Assembly (NCBI GenBank): GCA_003216795.1
Contig: QCIH01000002.1
Location: 97,104 to 161,103 of the forward strand
Origin: Prochlorococcus sp. AG-402-K16
GTDB taxonomy: Bacteria > Cyanobacteriota > Cyanobacteriia > PCC-6307 > Cyanobiaceae
DNA length: 64,000 bases
Direction: 5' to 3'
Part shown: piece after piece, positions 46,608-57,222 of the stretch
Layout of the letters: each line of letters starts with the position of its first letter
Numbering within the stretch: position 1 is the stretch's first letter
Made by a program: the position numbers and the translations under genes
The notes under the pieces: generated by a model
What the model was told of the DNA's origin: nothing
Seen by the model: only the letters and a program-made list of their open reading frames with translations
Databases searched by the model: none

Positions 46608-48917
46608 ATGTCCGAGGCAGCTGCAAATTCAAAAGAAAAAAACGAAATTGAAGTTTCCAAAACTATTTTGCCTGAAAATAAAAAATATGAAAGTGAATCT
46701 TTGAATTATCAAATAAAAATCCCCGATTGGCTTCTTAAAGATATTAATAATTTTGACAAAGCAAATAAAGAAAATGATGTGAATCAAAACCTAATAGTAA
46801 AGGCTTTTAAACTTGCTTATAAAGCTCATGATGGACAATTCCGAGCGAGCGGAGAGCCATACATTATCCACCCGGTTGCTGTTGCAAATCTCCTCAAAGA
46901 AATAGGTGCTAGTTCATCTGTTATTGCTGCAGGCCTTTTACATGATGTTGTTGAAGATACTGGCATTGATTTATCCGAAATAGAAACAAATTTTGGATTA
47001 GAAGTAAAAATACTTGTAGAGGGTGTAACAAAATTAGGCGGCATTCACTTTAACAACAGGACTGAAGCACAAGCTGAAAATCTTAGGAAAATGTTTTTGG
47101 CTATGGCCAGCGATATCAGAGTTGTCTTAGTAAAACTTGCAGATCGACTTCATAACATGAGAACAATTGAATGGCTAAATGATGAGAAAAAACTAAGAAT
47201 AGCGAGAGAAACAAGAGAGATTTATGCACCATTAGCTAATCGACTAGGAATAAACAGATTTAAATGGGAATTAGAAGATTTAGCTTTTAAATTCCTGGAG
47301 CCTAAAGAATATCTAGATCTTAAAGATCAAATCGCTGTTAAAAGAAGTGATAGAGAAAAAAGATTAAAAGTAACTTTGAATCTTATGAAGGAAAACTTGG
47401 TTTCAGCCGGTTTGAAAAATTTTGAAATAACAGGAAGGCCAAAACATCTTTATGGCATATGGAGCAAAATGGAAAGACAACAAAAGCATTTTCACGAGAT
47501 TTATGATGTTGCTGCCCTAAGAATTATCGTGAACAATTCAGATAGTTGTTATAGAGCTTTAGCAGTTGTTCATGATACTTTCAAACCAATTCCAGGAAGA
47601 TTTAAAGACTATATAGGATTACCAAAACCAAATGGATACCAGTCCTTACACACTTCTGTGATTGGAAGACATCGACCTATTGAAGTTCAAATTAGAACTA
47701 CTTCGATGCATCAAATTGCTGAATATGGTATTGCCGCTCATTGGCAATACAAAGAGGGTGGTTCTCCTGCTAAAAGTAATGCCGAGAGATTTAATTGGCT
47801 AAGACAATTAGTAGAATGGCAACAAGAAGGTAATGAAAGGGATCATAATGATTATTTAGCTTCAATTAAAGAAGATTTATTTGATGAAGAAGTATTTGTA
47901 ATCACTCCAAAAGGAGATGTTGTTGGTTTAAGGAAAGGATCTACCGCGATAGATTTCGCCTACAGAATTCATTCTGAAGTTGGAAATCACTGTAATGGAA
48001 TAAGAATTAATGAAAAGCTCTCTCCATTATCTACAGCACTTCAAAATGGTGACTTCATAGAAATTTTGACAAGTAATAATGCTACTCCAAGCTTGGATTG
48101 GCTAAACTTTGTAGTTACGCCAACTGCTAAAAATAGAATCCGCCAATGGTATAAGAAAAGCCATCGTGATGAAACAATTAAAAGAGGTAGAGATTTACTT
48201 GAAAAAGAAGTAGGTCGAAACGGTTTTGAATCATTACTTTCTAGTGAAGCCATGAAAAAAGTTGCAAATCGATGCAATTTAAAAACTACTGAAGACCTTC
48301 TTGCATCTCTTGGTTTTGGTGGTTTGACTTTGCATCAAGTATTAAACAGACTAAGAGAAGAAATAAAATTACAAACAGAAGATGTAAAAAATGTTTCTGA
48401 CTCTGAAATAGCAAAATCTCTTAAAAGTAATTCTAATTTATCCACTAATAAATCTAATGCGGCTGCTAAATCACCAATTTCAGGGATAGAAGGTCTTGAT
48501 TACAGAATAGGTAAATGCTGTACCCCACTCCCAGGCGAGGATATTATCGGAACTGTGTCGCTCGGCAACCATGGGATAACTATACATAGGGAAGATTGTG
48601 AAAATGTAATACCAATTCCAATAGAGAGAAGATTACCTGTCGGTTGGAATCAAGATAATAAAACTGGCGAAAATAAGTTTCCAATTCAGCTAAGAATAGA
48701 AGTAATTGATAGAGTTGGAGTTCTTAAAGATATTCTTATGCGGTTATCTGATAAAGGCATAAACGTTAGTGATGCCAATGTTAAAACTGCTTATGGTAAA
48801 CCAGCTATTATAAATCTTTGTGTAGGTCTTGAAAGTTATAATCAACTTCACAAAACAATTGAACAAATTAAATCAATGGCAGATGTTTTGGATATTGCCA
48901 GAGTTGGACAAAGTTAA
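46608..48917 (+). CDS. spoT: Bifunctional (p)ppGpp synthetase/hydrolase (Rsh/SpoT)
   Basis: Controls the stringent response. The HD hydrolase domain has HPVAVANLLKEIG and HDVVEDT with His112-Asp113; the synthetase domain has GRFKDYIGLPKPNGYQSLHTSV. TGS (VITPKGDVVGLRKGSTAIDFAYRIH) and a C-terminal ACT domain (IEVIDRVGVLKDILMRLSD) follow. 769 residues. The cyanobacterial genome normally has one such Rsh enzyme. Confidence 0.96.
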   Translation: MSEAAANSKEKNEIEVSKTILPENKKYESESLNYQIKIPDWLLKDINNFDKANKENDVNQNLIVKAFKLAYKAHDGQFRASGEPYIIHPVAVANLLKEIGASSSVIAAGLLHDVVEDTGIDLSEIETNFGLEVKILVEGVTKLGGIHFNNRTEAQAENLRKMFLAMASDIRVVLVKLADRLHNMRTIEWLNDEKKLRIARETREIYAPLANRLGINRFKWELEDLAFKFLEPKEYLDLKDQIAVKRSDREKRLKVTLNLMKENLVSAGLKNFEITGRPKHLYGIWSKMERQQKHFHEIYDVAALRIIVNNSDSCYRALAVVHDTFKPIPGRFKDYIGLPKPNGYQSLHTSVIGRHRPIEVQIRTTSMHQIAEYGIAAHWQYKEGGSPAKSNAERFNWLRQLVEWQQEGNERDHNDYLASIKEDLFDEEVFVITPKGDVVGLRKGSTAIDFAYRIHSEVGNHCNGIRINEKLSPLSTALQNGDFIEILTSNNATPSLDWLNFVVTPTAKNRIRQWYKKSHRDETIKRGRDLLEKEVGRNGFESLLSSEAMKKVANRCNLKTTEDLLASLGFGGLTLHQVLNRLREEIKLQTEDVKNVSDSEIAKSLKSNSNLSTNKSNAAAKSPISGIEGLDYRIGKCCTPLPGEDIIGTVSLGNHGITIHREDCENVIPIPIERRLPVGWNQDNKTGENKFPIQLRIEVIDRVGVLKDILMRLSDKGINVSDANVKTAYGKPAIINLCVGLESYNQLHKTIEQIKSMADVLDIARVGQS

Positions 48918-48935
48918 TTTTAAAATCGGATCAAT

Positions 48936-49379
48936 CTATTTTTTATTTTTTATCTTGTAGATAAAGAAAACAATACTGCCGCAAATCAAAGCTAGTATAA
49001 TACCTACACAAGATGAACCTAAGAGTAGTTTAAGGGAAAAAATTCTACCTTGTTTCCATAAGTCATCAAGAACTAAACTTTTTTCAAGAACTTGATTAGA
49101 AGAATTATTTAAAAAAATCGAACCAACTTTATAATTAAAATAATAAAGTGGAACATAAGTAAAAGGGTTGCTTATCCAGGTACCAACTGCAGCTAGAACA
49201 ATATTTCCCTTGGCTATTTTCGCGAAAAATACCCCTATTAAAGTCTGAAACCCAAAAAAAGGAAAGCAGCCACTAAATACCCCTATAGCTAAACCTTTAG
49301 CATTAAAGAAAGGACTTCCATTCTGATTCTTAAATAATGATAGAATTTTTTTACAGGTAATATTTCTTTTAAATCTCAT
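48936..49379 (-). CDS. DUF2062 membrane protein
   Basis: 147 residues. It has the family block NAKGLAIGVFSGCFPFFGFQTLIGVFFAKIAKGNIVLAAVGTWISNPFTYVPLYYFNYKVG (read in parts) with three hydrophobic stretches: residues about 30-52, 58-80 and 117-140. Function unknown. It converges with spoT (18 bases) and is divergent from mnmE. Confidence 0.85.
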   Translation of the reverse strand: MRFKRNITCKKILSLFKNQNGSPFFNAKGLAIGVFSGCFPFFGFQTLIGVFFAKIAKGNIVLAAVGTWISNPFTYVPLYYFNYKVGSIFLNNSSNQVLEKSLVLDDLWKQGRIFSLKLLLGSSCVGIILALICGSIVFFIYKIKNKK

Positions 49380-49440
49380 TCAGAAAGAAAATTTCAAAAT
49401 TCTTGATAATCTTACTTAATTATCCATAACAAAGCGAGAG

Positions 49441-50823
49441 ATGGATTCGATAGTTACTACAGAAGATACGATAGCCGCAATTGCTTCAGCTATAAGTATA
49501 GGGAAAGGAGGAGTTGCGATAATAAGAGTATCAGGGAAAGACTCAATAAATTCTTGCAAAAAGATTGTTCAAACTAAATCTAAATATGCATGGGAATCAC
49601 ATAGAGTTTTTCATGGTTTTATTAAGGAAAATAAACAAAATAAATTTATAGATGAGGTTTTAATTTTAGTGATGAAATCACCAAATAGCTTCACAGGAGA
49701 GGATGTTGTTGAACTTCATTGCCATGGAGGAATTATCATAGTAAATAAAGTTCTAAAGAGATTATTATCTAGTAATTCTAGAGTTAGACTTGCAAACCCA
49801 GGAGAATTTAGTCAAAGAGCTTTTCTTAATGGAAAAATAGACCTTACTCAAGCCGAGTCGATTAATCAATTAATTAATGCAAGTAATACAAGATCAGCAG
49901 AGTTAGCTTTTTGTGGGATTCAAGGAGAAATAAAGAAAAAAATTAATGATATTAAAAATGACCTTATAAATCAACTTTGCGAAATAGAAGCGAGAGTTGA
50001 TTTTGAAGAAGACTTCACAGATTTTGATTACACCAAATATCTAAAAAACATCAAAAAAGTCAAAGAAAAAATAGAATTACTAATAGAAAATGCAAAAAGA
50101 AATTCATATATTCACAATGGAATATCCATTGCGCTTATAGGTAAAACAAATGTTGGTAAAAGCTCTTTATTAAATTTGCTTGCAAAAAAAGAGAAAGCAA
50201 TCGTAACTAATATTCCTGGAACAACTAGAGATGTTATTGAAGTTAATTTAACTATTAATGATATTCCAATGAAAATAATTGATACTGCTGGCATAAGAGA
50301 AACTCATGAACAAATTGAAAGTATTGGAATTAAAAAAAGTTTTGGAAAAATAAAAGAGTCAGATTTTATAATTTATATTTATAGTCTTGAAGAAGGATTT
50401 AATGAAGAAGACAAAAAAATAATACAAGAAATTCCCAAAGAAAAATTAATTACTATTTTGGGTAATAAAAAAGATTTAATTGATTGCAAAAATATTAATT
50501 CAAATCAGTTAAAAAACACAATTCTTATGAGTATTAAGAATAATGATGGTGAAAGATTATTAATAGACACAATTATAAAAAAATGCGGATTAAAACAAGT
50601 AGAAAATATCAATATATTTTTAAACGAAAGACATCTAACAAATTTGTCTGATTGCTTATCTAATTTAAATGATACTGATGAAATAATTGAAAATAAATTG
50701 CCATTTGATTTGTTATCAATTGAGCTGAGAGATGGCATTCAAAACTTATCTAAAATAACTGGACAAGAATTAACAGAGGAACTTCTAGATAATATTTTTT
50801 CTAAGTTTTGTATTGGTAAATAA
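49441..50823 (+). CDS. mnmE: tRNA modification GTPase MnmE
   Basis: With MnmG, installs the cmnm5U modification at wobble uridines. N-terminal folate-binding domain ([23 protein letters not shown]), a helical domain, a G domain inserted in it with G1 GKTNVGKSS at 234-242, G2 TT, G3 DTAG and G4 NKKD, and the C-terminal CIGK with its catalytic Cys. 460 residues. Confidence 0.97.
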   Translation: MDSIVTTEDTIAAIASAISIGKGGVAIIRVSGKDSINSCKKIVQTKSKYAWESHRVFHGFIKENKQNKFIDEVLILVMKSPNSFTGEDVVELHCHGGIIIVNKVLKRLLSSNSRVRLANPGEFSQRAFLNGKIDLTQAESINQLINASNTRSAELAFCGIQGEIKKKINDIKNDLINQLCEIEARVDFEEDFTDFDYTKYLKNIKKVKEKIELLIENAKRNSYIHNGISIALIGKTNVGKSSLLNLLAKKEKAIVTNIPGTTRDVIEVNLTINDIPMKIIDTAGIRETHEQIESIGIKKSFGKIKESDFIIYIYSLEEGFNEEDKKIIQEIPKEKLITILGNKKDLIDCKNINSNQLKNTILMSIKNNDGERLLIDTIIKKCGLKQVENINIFLNERHLTNLSDCLSNLNDTDEIIENKLPFDLLSIELRDGIQNLSKITGQELTEELLDNIFSKFCIGK

Positions 50824-50905
50824 ATTTGAGTTAAATTACATAGTGATCTATAGTTAATTCTCTAACTTCAGTTTAATTTTTATTAATTAATTATTTCTTA
50901 GTTTA

Positions 50906-51772
50906 GTGGATTTAAATACTCCAATAATAAGTAAAATCATTGATAATTGGATCGATGAAGATATAGGTAGGGGAGATCTTACAAGTTCCTCTATTACAGA
51001 AGAGAATGGTAATGCATATTGGATTGCAAAAGAAGAGGGTATATTCTGCGGGGTTGAAATTATAAAAGAAATTTTTAGAAAAATTGATTTAAAAATCAGT
51101 CCAAAATTTAATATCTCTGATGGAGATAAATTTGTTAAAGATCAAAAACTCTTAGAAATATATGGGCCTTCAAAAAGTTTACTCGCTAGTGAAAGGATCA
51201 GCTTAAATCTAGCAATGCATTTATCTGGAATATCAACATATACAAAGAATCTTACAGATAAATTAGAAGGCACAAATATAAAATTAGCAGATACTAGGAA
51301 AACGACTCCTGGCTTAAGAATATTTGAAAAATATGCATTCAAATGCGGAGGTGGGGTGAATCATAGAATGGGATTATACGATGCTGCTATGATCAAAGAA
51401 AATCATATTGCATGGACAGATAATCTTAAGAATGCAGTACAAAATATTCGCCTAAATTCGCCTTTTACAACTCATATCATAATTGAAGCTGAGAATATCG
51501 ATCAGGCAAAAGAAGCAGTATTAGCAGGAGCGGATAGTATCTTATTAGATGAACTTAGTCCTGAAATAATCAAAAAAAACGTTCAAGAATTAAGAGAGTT
51601 ATCAATTAATAGTCTACAAAAAGAAGTCAATAAAAATTTGATAATAGAAGTTTCTGGAATAAACCCTCAAGAAATTAGTAAATATCTAATAAAAGGTATT
51701 GATTTGATTTCAACAAGTTCTTCAATCACCAAAAGTAATTGGATTGATTTGAGTATGCGTTATATTAATTAA
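50906..51772 (+). CDS. nadC: Quinolinate phosphoribosyltransferase (nicotinate-nucleotide pyrophosphorylase)
   Basis: De novo NAD synthesis: quinolinate + PRPP to nicotinate mononucleotide. DIGRGDLTSSSI, LNLAMHLSGIST, ADTRKTTPGLR and GGGVNHRMGLYDAAMIKENH are family hallmarks; the last block carries the phosphate-binding Arg and Lys. GTG start at 50906. 288 residues. Confidence 0.96.
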   Translation: MDLNTPIISKIIDNWIDEDIGRGDLTSSSITEENGNAYWIAKEEGIFCGVEIIKEIFRKIDLKISPKFNISDGDKFVKDQKLLEIYGPSKSLLASERISLNLAMHLSGISTYTKNLTDKLEGTNIKLADTRKTTPGLRIFEKYAFKCGGGVNHRMGLYDAAMIKENHIAWTDNLKNAVQNIRLNSPFTTHIIIEAENIDQAKEAVLAGADSILLDELSPEIIKKNVQELRELSINSLQKEVNKNLIIEVSGINPQEISKYLIKGIDLISTSSSITKSNWIDLSMRYIN

Positions 51773-51799
51773 TCATATAGATAAATAATTGAATAATTA

Positions 51800-53614
51800 A
51801 TGCTAATCATTTTTAAAGAATTAACAAAACAATTTGAACAATCTCTTTTAGATAGTCTTGAAAAAAATGATAAAAAAGAAGAATTCGCAATTCTTAGCAA
51901 GAATTTAATTACACAATCATCAAAAGAGGAATTTGGTGATTATCAATGTAATGTTTGTTTAAGTTTATCTAAAATATATAAAAAGAACCCAAGAGATATT
52001 TCTAATGATTTTATTAACCTTTTAAATAAAAATAAAAGCATAGCAAAATTATGTAAGAGTCTAGAAATAGCTGGACCTGGATTTATAAATATAAAATTAA
52101 AAGATGAGGTTCTAATAAATGAAATTAAGTCAAATATTCAATGCAATAGGGCTGGCATACCTCTAATTAGAAAAGATTTAGATAGTGGTTTGTCCACTAA
52201 AGTTATTGTAGATTTTTCTAGCCCTAATATTGCTAAAGAAATGCATGTAGGGCATTTAAGATCAACAATAATAGGTGACTCAATATCTAGAATTTTCGAG
52301 TTAAGAGGTTATGAAGTATTAAGACTCAATCATGTTGGTGATTGGGGAACACAATTTGGCATGCTTATTACTCAGCTCAAAGATTTATATTCAAATGATC
52401 TAGAAGAAATAGGAAAGATCAAGATAAGTGATTTAGTTGAATTTTATAAAGAATCAAAAAAAAGATTTGATAACGAATCTGAATTCCAAAAAAGATCTAG
52501 AGAGGAAGTAGTTAAGTTACAAAGTGGAGATATTAAATCGATTAAAGCTTGGAAATTATTATGTGATCAATCAAGGAAAGAATTTGATGAAATCTATAAA
52601 AATTTAAAAATCAAAATAGAAGAAAGAGGTGAATCTTTTTATAATCCCTTCTTAAAATCAGTTATTGATGATTTGAATTTAGAAAAAATATTAGTAGAAG
52701 ATCAAGGAGCAAAATGTGTATTTTTAGATGGGATGAGTAATAAAGAAGGCAAACCTTTACCGCTAATTATTCAAAAAAAAGATGGAGGTTTTAATTATGC
52801 CACCACAGATCTTGCTGCTATAAGATACAGATTCAATAAACCTCCTAATGGCGATGATGCTTCAAGAATTATTTATGTAACTGATCATGGGCAAGCAAAT
52901 CATTTTGCTGGAGTTTTTCAAGTTGCAAAAAAAGCAAAATGGATCCCAGAAAATTGTCAAGTAGACCATGTCCCTTTTGGGTTAGTTCAAGGAATTGATG
53001 GCAAAAAACTAAAGACAAGAGAAGGTGAAACAATACGCCTAAAAGATTTATTAAATGAAGCAGTTAGAAGAGCAAAAGAAGATTTATTGAAAAGATTAGA
53101 AGATGAAGATCGTTATGAGACCGAAGAGTTTATAGCAAATACTTCAAGAATTATTGGATTAGGAGCTGTTAAGTATGCAGATTTAAGTCAAAATAGGATT
53201 ACTAATTATCAATTTAGTTTTGATAAAATGCTTTCCCTTAATGGTAATACTGCTCCTTATTTGTTATATACACTTGTAAGAATTTTAGGAATTAAAAGAA
53301 AAAATGATTTTGTTTATGAATCTAAAGATTTTCAGTACGTAAATTATGAACATAAATCTGAGTGGACACTTATCAGAAAATTACTTAGGTTCGATGAAGT
53401 CATAATTTCTATTGAAAAAGACTTAATGCCAAATAGATTATGCAATTATCTGTTTGAGCTATGTCAGACTTTTAATAGATTCTATGATCAAGTTCCAATC
53501 CTCAAAGAAGAAAAAAATATAAAAATCTCTAGGCTTAAATTATGTGACCTAACTGCAAAAACACTAAAATTAAGCTTAGAGCTTTTAGGAATTGAAACTT
53601 TAGAAAGAATGTAA
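51800..53614 (+). CDS. argS: Arginyl-tRNA synthetase
   Basis: Class Ia synthetase. HIGH motif as HVGH at residues 149-152 ([17 protein letters not shown]), and [16 protein letters not shown] is the KMSKS-equivalent loop of ArgRS. The N-terminal Add-1 domain and the C-terminal anticodon-binding domain (from about residue 480) are intact. 604 residues. The stop overlaps the hisC start by one base (TAATG). Confidence 0.97.
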   Translation: MLIIFKELTKQFEQSLLDSLEKNDKKEEFAILSKNLITQSSKEEFGDYQCNVCLSLSKIYKKNPRDISNDFINLLNKNKSIAKLCKSLEIAGPGFINIKLKDEVLINEIKSNIQCNRAGIPLIRKDLDSGLSTKVIVDFSSPNIAKEMHVGHLRSTIIGDSISRIFELRGYEVLRLNHVGDWGTQFGMLITQLKDLYSNDLEEIGKIKISDLVEFYKESKKRFDNESEFQKRSREEVVKLQSGDIKSIKAWKLLCDQSRKEFDEIYKNLKIKIEERGESFYNPFLKSVIDDLNLEKILVEDQGAKCVFLDGMSNKEGKPLPLIIQKKDGGFNYATTDLAAIRYRFNKPPNGDDASRIIYVTDHGQANHFAGVFQVAKKAKWIPENCQVDHVPFGLVQGIDGKKLKTREGETIRLKDLLNEAVRRAKEDLLKRLEDEDRYETEEFIANTSRIIGLGAVKYADLSQNRITNYQFSFDKMLSLNGNTAPYLLYTLVRILGIKRKNDFVYESKDFQYVNYEHKSEWTLIRKLLRFDEVIISIEKDLMPNRLCNYLFELCQTFNRFYDQVPILKEEKNIKISRLKLCDLTAKTLKLSLELLGIETLERM

Positions 53615-54723
53615 TGAATGATTTTGATCCATTAAATAATCTTTTCCCAAAACCAAGAGAAGAAATAATAAATATGCAGTCTTACTCTGCACCTTTAGAA
53701 AATAGAAGAAATTTACTCCGCTTAGACTTTAATGAAAATACTTTAGGTCCAAGTCCTAAGGTTTTAGAGGCATTAAAAGCGATAAAATTAGATGAGATAT
53801 CAATTTATCCAGAATATAATTTTTTAAAAAAATTTTTATGTGATAAATATCTTGATTCAAGAAAATTTGGTAATGATGAAATCGGAATTTTCAATGGAGC
53901 AGATGCAGCAATAAATGCAATTTTCAATTGCTTTGGAGAAAAAGATCAGATATTTCTAACCACAAATCCAACTTTTGGTTACTATTCTCCTTGTGCAGAA
54001 ATCCGAGGAATGAAAAAAATAAGTTGTTCTTACATTGGAGAAAATTTTCTATTCCCGATCGAAGAATTTAGGGAAAAAATAATAAAGCATAATCCAAAGT
54101 TAATATTTATTTGCAATCCAAATAATCCAACAGGAACTGTTCTAAGCTCTCATGAAATAATTAATTTAGCCAATATCAATAACGATTCATTAATAGTTGT
54201 TGATGAACTATATGAAAAATTTAATGGAGATAGTCTTCTTGAATCGATAGATTTTGAAAAGAATAAAAATATACTAATAATCCAATCTCTTTCAAAAACT
54301 GCAGGTCTAGCCGGTTTAAGAATAGGTTTTACTTTTGGCAATAAAAGTTTAATTCAGTACATTAATAAAGTTACAGGACCATATGATGTAAACAGCTTTG
54401 CTATAACAGCTGCATTAGCAGCACTTAAAGACAAATCATATATTGATAATTATGTTTTAGAAGTAAAAAAGGCGAGGGAATGGATTTTAAATAAATTTAA
54501 ATCAACAAAAATCAGAACTCACTTTAGTGGAGGTAATTATTTCTTAATTTGGCCAAAAAAAGATCCTAAAATCTTAATACAACAGATGAGAGAAAAAGGT
54601 ATTCTTATTAGAAGTATGGAAAACAAAAAAGATATCGGTAATTCTATAAGGGTTAGTATTGGAACTAAAGAACAAATGATTTTTTTCTGGGACAATTACA
54701 AGATATTAGATTTAAAAAATTAA
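53614..54723 (+). CDS. hisC: Histidinol-phosphate aminotransferase
   Basis: PLP enzyme of histidine synthesis. LRLDFNENTLGPSPKVLEALK (in two parts near 36-55), NGADAAINAIFNCF, NPNNPTGTV, VDELYEKF and the PLP Lys near 228 in SLSKTAGLAGLRIGF. 369 residues. The stop-start overlap with argS is TAATG, so translation is coupled; the 3' end overlaps the convergent MBL gene by 4 bases. Confidence 0.9.
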   Translation: MNDFDPLNNLFPKPREEIINMQSYSAPLENRRNLLRLDFNENTLGPSPKVLEALKAIKLDEISIYPEYNFLKKFLCDKYLDSRKFGNDEIGIFNGADAAINAIFNCFGEKDQIFLTTNPTFGYYSPCAEIRGMKKISCSYIGENFLFPIEEFREKIIKHNPKLIFICNPNNPTGTVLSSHEIINLANINNDSLIVVDELYEKFNGDSLLESIDFEKNKNILIIQSLSKTAGLAGLRIGFTFGNKSLIQYINKVTGPYDVNSFAITAALAALKDKSYIDNYVLEVKKAREWILNKFKSTKIRTHFSGGNYFLIWPKKDPKILIQQMREKGILIRSMENKKDIGNSIRVSIGTKEQMIFFWDNYKILDLKN

Positions 54724-55445
54724 TTACTGAAAATATAAATTGTATTTTGATCGATTCTTTTAGGTTTTATTTGAAAGTCTTTTCCAACATATTTTACTTT
54801 AAAATCTTTCATATTTTCGATAAATAAATCAGCATTTGAGAAATCACATTCTTTATTAATTTTTTTGCCGCTTTCAAAGTGAACAGGAATAACTACATTA
54901 GGTTTTAGAAGCTTAACTATTTTTGAAGCTTCTTTACCATTGTAAGATTTTATTCCTCCTCCAATTGAAATAAACAATATATCTGGACTAGACAAAATAA
55001 TTTCACTGTTTATATCAATATCACCAGCAGCTCCTCCCATATGAACAATTTTAAGATCATTCTGCTCCCAACTCCAAACAGTTGCCATCCCAAATCTTCT
55101 TCCATCTACTCTGTCATGTGGTACAGAAATTCCATTTAATAAAATATCCTCAAATTGATAGATTCCTGGGTCAACGAACATTAATTGATCATTAGGGTTA
55201 TATCCTTCATCTGGAAGCCTAGAACTAGCCAAAATAAAATCTACGTTGACTTCTTTTGGCTCCTTTAAATTACTTGCACAACCTATTGCTTTAAAGGGAT
55301 TTATAAGAATAGATTTATCTGCACTAGTAATTAAAAAACTACTATGTCCAAAACTTTTTATTCCTAAGTTCCTTGCCAATAATGAGGTAGGTAAAAAAGA
55401 GCTAACTAATATCAAAAATAAAAAGTTTTTAATTTGAGAAATCAT
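54720..55445 (-). CDS. Secreted metallo-beta-lactamase-fold hydrolase (UPF0173-like)
   Basis: 241 residues. A signal peptide (about residues 1-24) ends before RNLGIKSFGHSSFLIT. The MBL fold is inferred from GHSSFLI, ILASSRLPDEGYN (in place of HxHxDH), PHDRVDGRR, HMGGAAGDI and VIPVHFE. The canonical HxHxDH zinc motif is absent (SRLPDEGYN), so metal binding is doubtful; it may be a non-catalytic or altered member. Last gene of the prfB-to-MBL operon (20 bases after trpG). Confidence 0.75.
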   Translation of the reverse strand: MISQIKNFLFLILVSSFLPTSLLARNLGIKSFGHSSFLITSADKSILINPFKAIGCASNLKEPKEVNVDFILASSRLPDEGYNPNDQLMFVDPGIYQFEDILLNGISVPHDRVDGRRFGMATVWSWEQNDLKIVHMGGAAGDIDINSEIILSSPDILFISIGGGIKSYNGKEASKIVKLLKPNVVIPVHFESGKKINKECDFSNADLFIENMKDFKVKYVGKDFQIKPKRIDQNTIYIFSN

Positions 55446-55465
55446 AATATTAATTTTTTTTTATT

Positions 55466-56062
55466 TTACTTTTGTTCAGCCATTTTTAGAAAATTACTAA
55501 TTAATTTATGACCAAATTGCGTCAACACACTTTCAGGATGGAACTGTACCCCATGTAAATGTTTATATTCTTTATGAGAGATAGCCATAATTGTTGAGTC
55601 TTCTAAAGTCGCAGTTATTTCGAAACAAGATGGTAAAGAACTTGAATCAACTATAAGACTATGATATCTAGTAGCCACAAATGGAGTCTCGATATCTTTA
55701 AACAATCCTTTTTGATTATGAAATATTTTAGATGTCTTACCATGCATAAGTTCCTTCCCAACTATAACTTTACCTCCAAAAGCTTGGGCCAAAGCTTGAT
55801 GACCTAAACAAACTCCCAAGGTCGGAATATTTTTAGATAATTTTTTTAGAATTGGCAGACAAATTCCAGATTGATCTGGATTACCTGGACCTGGAGATAA
55901 GAGAATTCCACCAGGATTTAGTTTGATAATTTCTTCTAGAGTAATTTCATCATTTCTTTTAACTATTAATTCTTTAGTTATTTCATGCTCAACTGAAAGT
56001 TCTCCTAAATATTGAACAAGGTTATAAGTAAAACTATCGTAATTATCAATAACAAGAAACAT
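55466..56062 (-). CDS. trpG: Anthranilate synthase glutamine amidotransferase subunit
   Basis: Class I amidotransferase that supplies ammonia to TrpE (or to PabB in folate synthesis; cyanobacteria often use one protein for both). DNYDSFTYNLVQYLGELG-type start, GILLSPGPGNPDQSG, nucleophile Cys85 in TLGVCLGHQALAQAFGG, and the HGVQFHPESVLT triad segment. 198 residues. Confidence 0.93.
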   Translation of the reverse strand: MFLVIDNYDSFTYNLVQYLGELSVEHEITKELIVKRNDEITLEEIIKLNPGGILLSPGPGNPDQSGICLPILKKLSKNIPTLGVCLGHQALAQAFGGKVIVGKELMHGKTSKIFHNQKGLFKDIETPFVATRYHSLIVDSSSLPSCFEITATLEDSTIMAISHKEYKHLHGVQFHPESVLTQFGHKLISNFLKMAEQK

Positions 56063-56074
56063 ATTTATATGGAT

Positions 56075-56485
56075 TTAAAATAACAACTTTATTTTAGGCA
56101 CAAAGATATATACAGCAATAATAACAGAATTGATGGAAGCTAATAATACTGCTCCTGCAGAAGTATCTTTTGAAATTTTAGCTAAAATACTAAATTCTTT
56201 TTTTACTACTAAATCAACGATTGATTCAATAGATGTGTTCAATATTTCTAATATTAAAACAGACATTATTGTTGCAATCAAAATAACATAATTACTTAGA
56301 CTAATTTTGAGTAAAAAACCAATTATTAAACTTGTAACTGCAAAAATTAATTGAATTTTAAAATTTCTTGAAGTTTTTAATACATAACTAATACCACTGA
56401 AAGCATACTTAAAACTTATAAATACATTAATAGAAGTTTTGTATGATTCTTTTCTATTTTCTAAATAGTTTATTTTTTTTTCCAT
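56075..56485 (-). CDS. dgkA: Diacylglycerol kinase-family membrane protein
   Basis: 136 residues, three membrane helices. EILNTSIESIVDLV is the DgkA/undecaprenol-kinase motif with catalytic Glu. In most non-proteobacterial species the enzyme phosphorylates undecaprenol or diacylglycerol. 12 bases before trpG. Confidence 0.9.
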   Translation of the reverse strand: MEKKINYLENRKESYKTSINVFISFKYAFSGISYVLKTSRNFKIQLIFAVTSLIIGFLLKISLSNYVILIATIMSVLILEILNTSIESIVDLVVKKEFSILAKISKDTSAGAVLLASINSVIIAVYIFVPKIKLLF

Positions 56486-56490
56486 TGATT

Positions 56491-57030
56491 TTAATCTAAT
56501 CGAGTAATTAAATATTCTTGGAAATTTAACATATTTTCTAAATCATGCTCATTATTATGTTCCCATCCCAAAAGATGTAAAAATCCATGACTAGCCAACC
56601 AGATCATCTCTCTATAGATTGAATGTTTATATTCATAAGATTGCTCAAGTGCCATCTCAAATGATATAAAAATATCTCCCAACTCTATATGATCTAAATT
56701 ATTTAGAGATTCATCAGAAATAATTGGAAAAGATAGAACATCAGTTGGACCATTTTTTTGCATCCATTTCTTATTCAAAGAAGCAATTTCTTGATTAGAT
56801 ATTATCTGTAAGCCTAATGAAAAAGATTTTTTTTCAAAAATATAATTTGGTAATTCATAATCCTCTTTTTTTAATATCGTATTTATCCAAGATAAAAAAA
56901 CTTTCTCCCAAAAAATAGATTCAAAAATAATATGAGTTTTAGTATCTTTTAACTTATTTGAAAATTGAGAGAAATCATTACATTGAAAAACCAAATCTAA
57001 ATTTATTTCAGAAATAATTTTTTCTTTCAT
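56491..57030 (-). CDS. ybeY: Endoribonuclease YbeY
   Basis: rRNA maturation and ribosome quality control. The metal site [11 protein letters not shown] has His148, His152 and His158. The GPTDVLSFP segment is also a family mark. 179 residues. It directly precedes dgkA (5 bases), as in many bacteria. Confidence 0.94.
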   Translation of the reverse strand: MKEKIISEINLDLVFQCNDFSQFSNKLKDTKTHIIFESIFWEKVFLSWINTILKKEDYELPNYIFEKKSFSLGLQIISNQEIASLNKKWMQKNGPTDVLSFPIISDESLNNLDHIELGDIFISFEMALEQSYEYKHSIYREMIWLASHGFLHLLGWEHNNEHDLENMLNFQEYLITRLD

Positions 57031-57036
57031 ACAGTC

Positions 57037-57219
57037 TTAAACTGGAATATTGGGCTTACCTATTGTGGCCACAAGTATTAATATCCCAATTAAAACTAGA
57101 AAGGTTATTGAAAAATGAGAAATACTTTTTGAGCCTTTCCTTACCATATTTCTCATAGCAAGCTTTATAAAGCTTGGAGGAGAAACTTTTTTTTCTAAAA
57201 TTTCGTTTTTATTTTCCAT
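57037..57219 (-). CDS. DUF3285-type small membrane protein
   Basis: 60 residues: a charged N-terminus, then PPSFIKLAMRNMVRKGSKSISHF, a block I associate with the cyanobacterial DUF3285 family, then one C-terminal membrane helix (about 39-57). Function unknown. 3 bases after prfB and 6 before ybeY, so firmly inside the operon. Confidence 0.72.
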   Translation of the reverse strand: MENKNEILEKKVSPPSFIKLAMRNMVRKGSKSISHFSITFLVLIGILILVATIGKPNIPV

Positions 57220-57222
57220 TGG

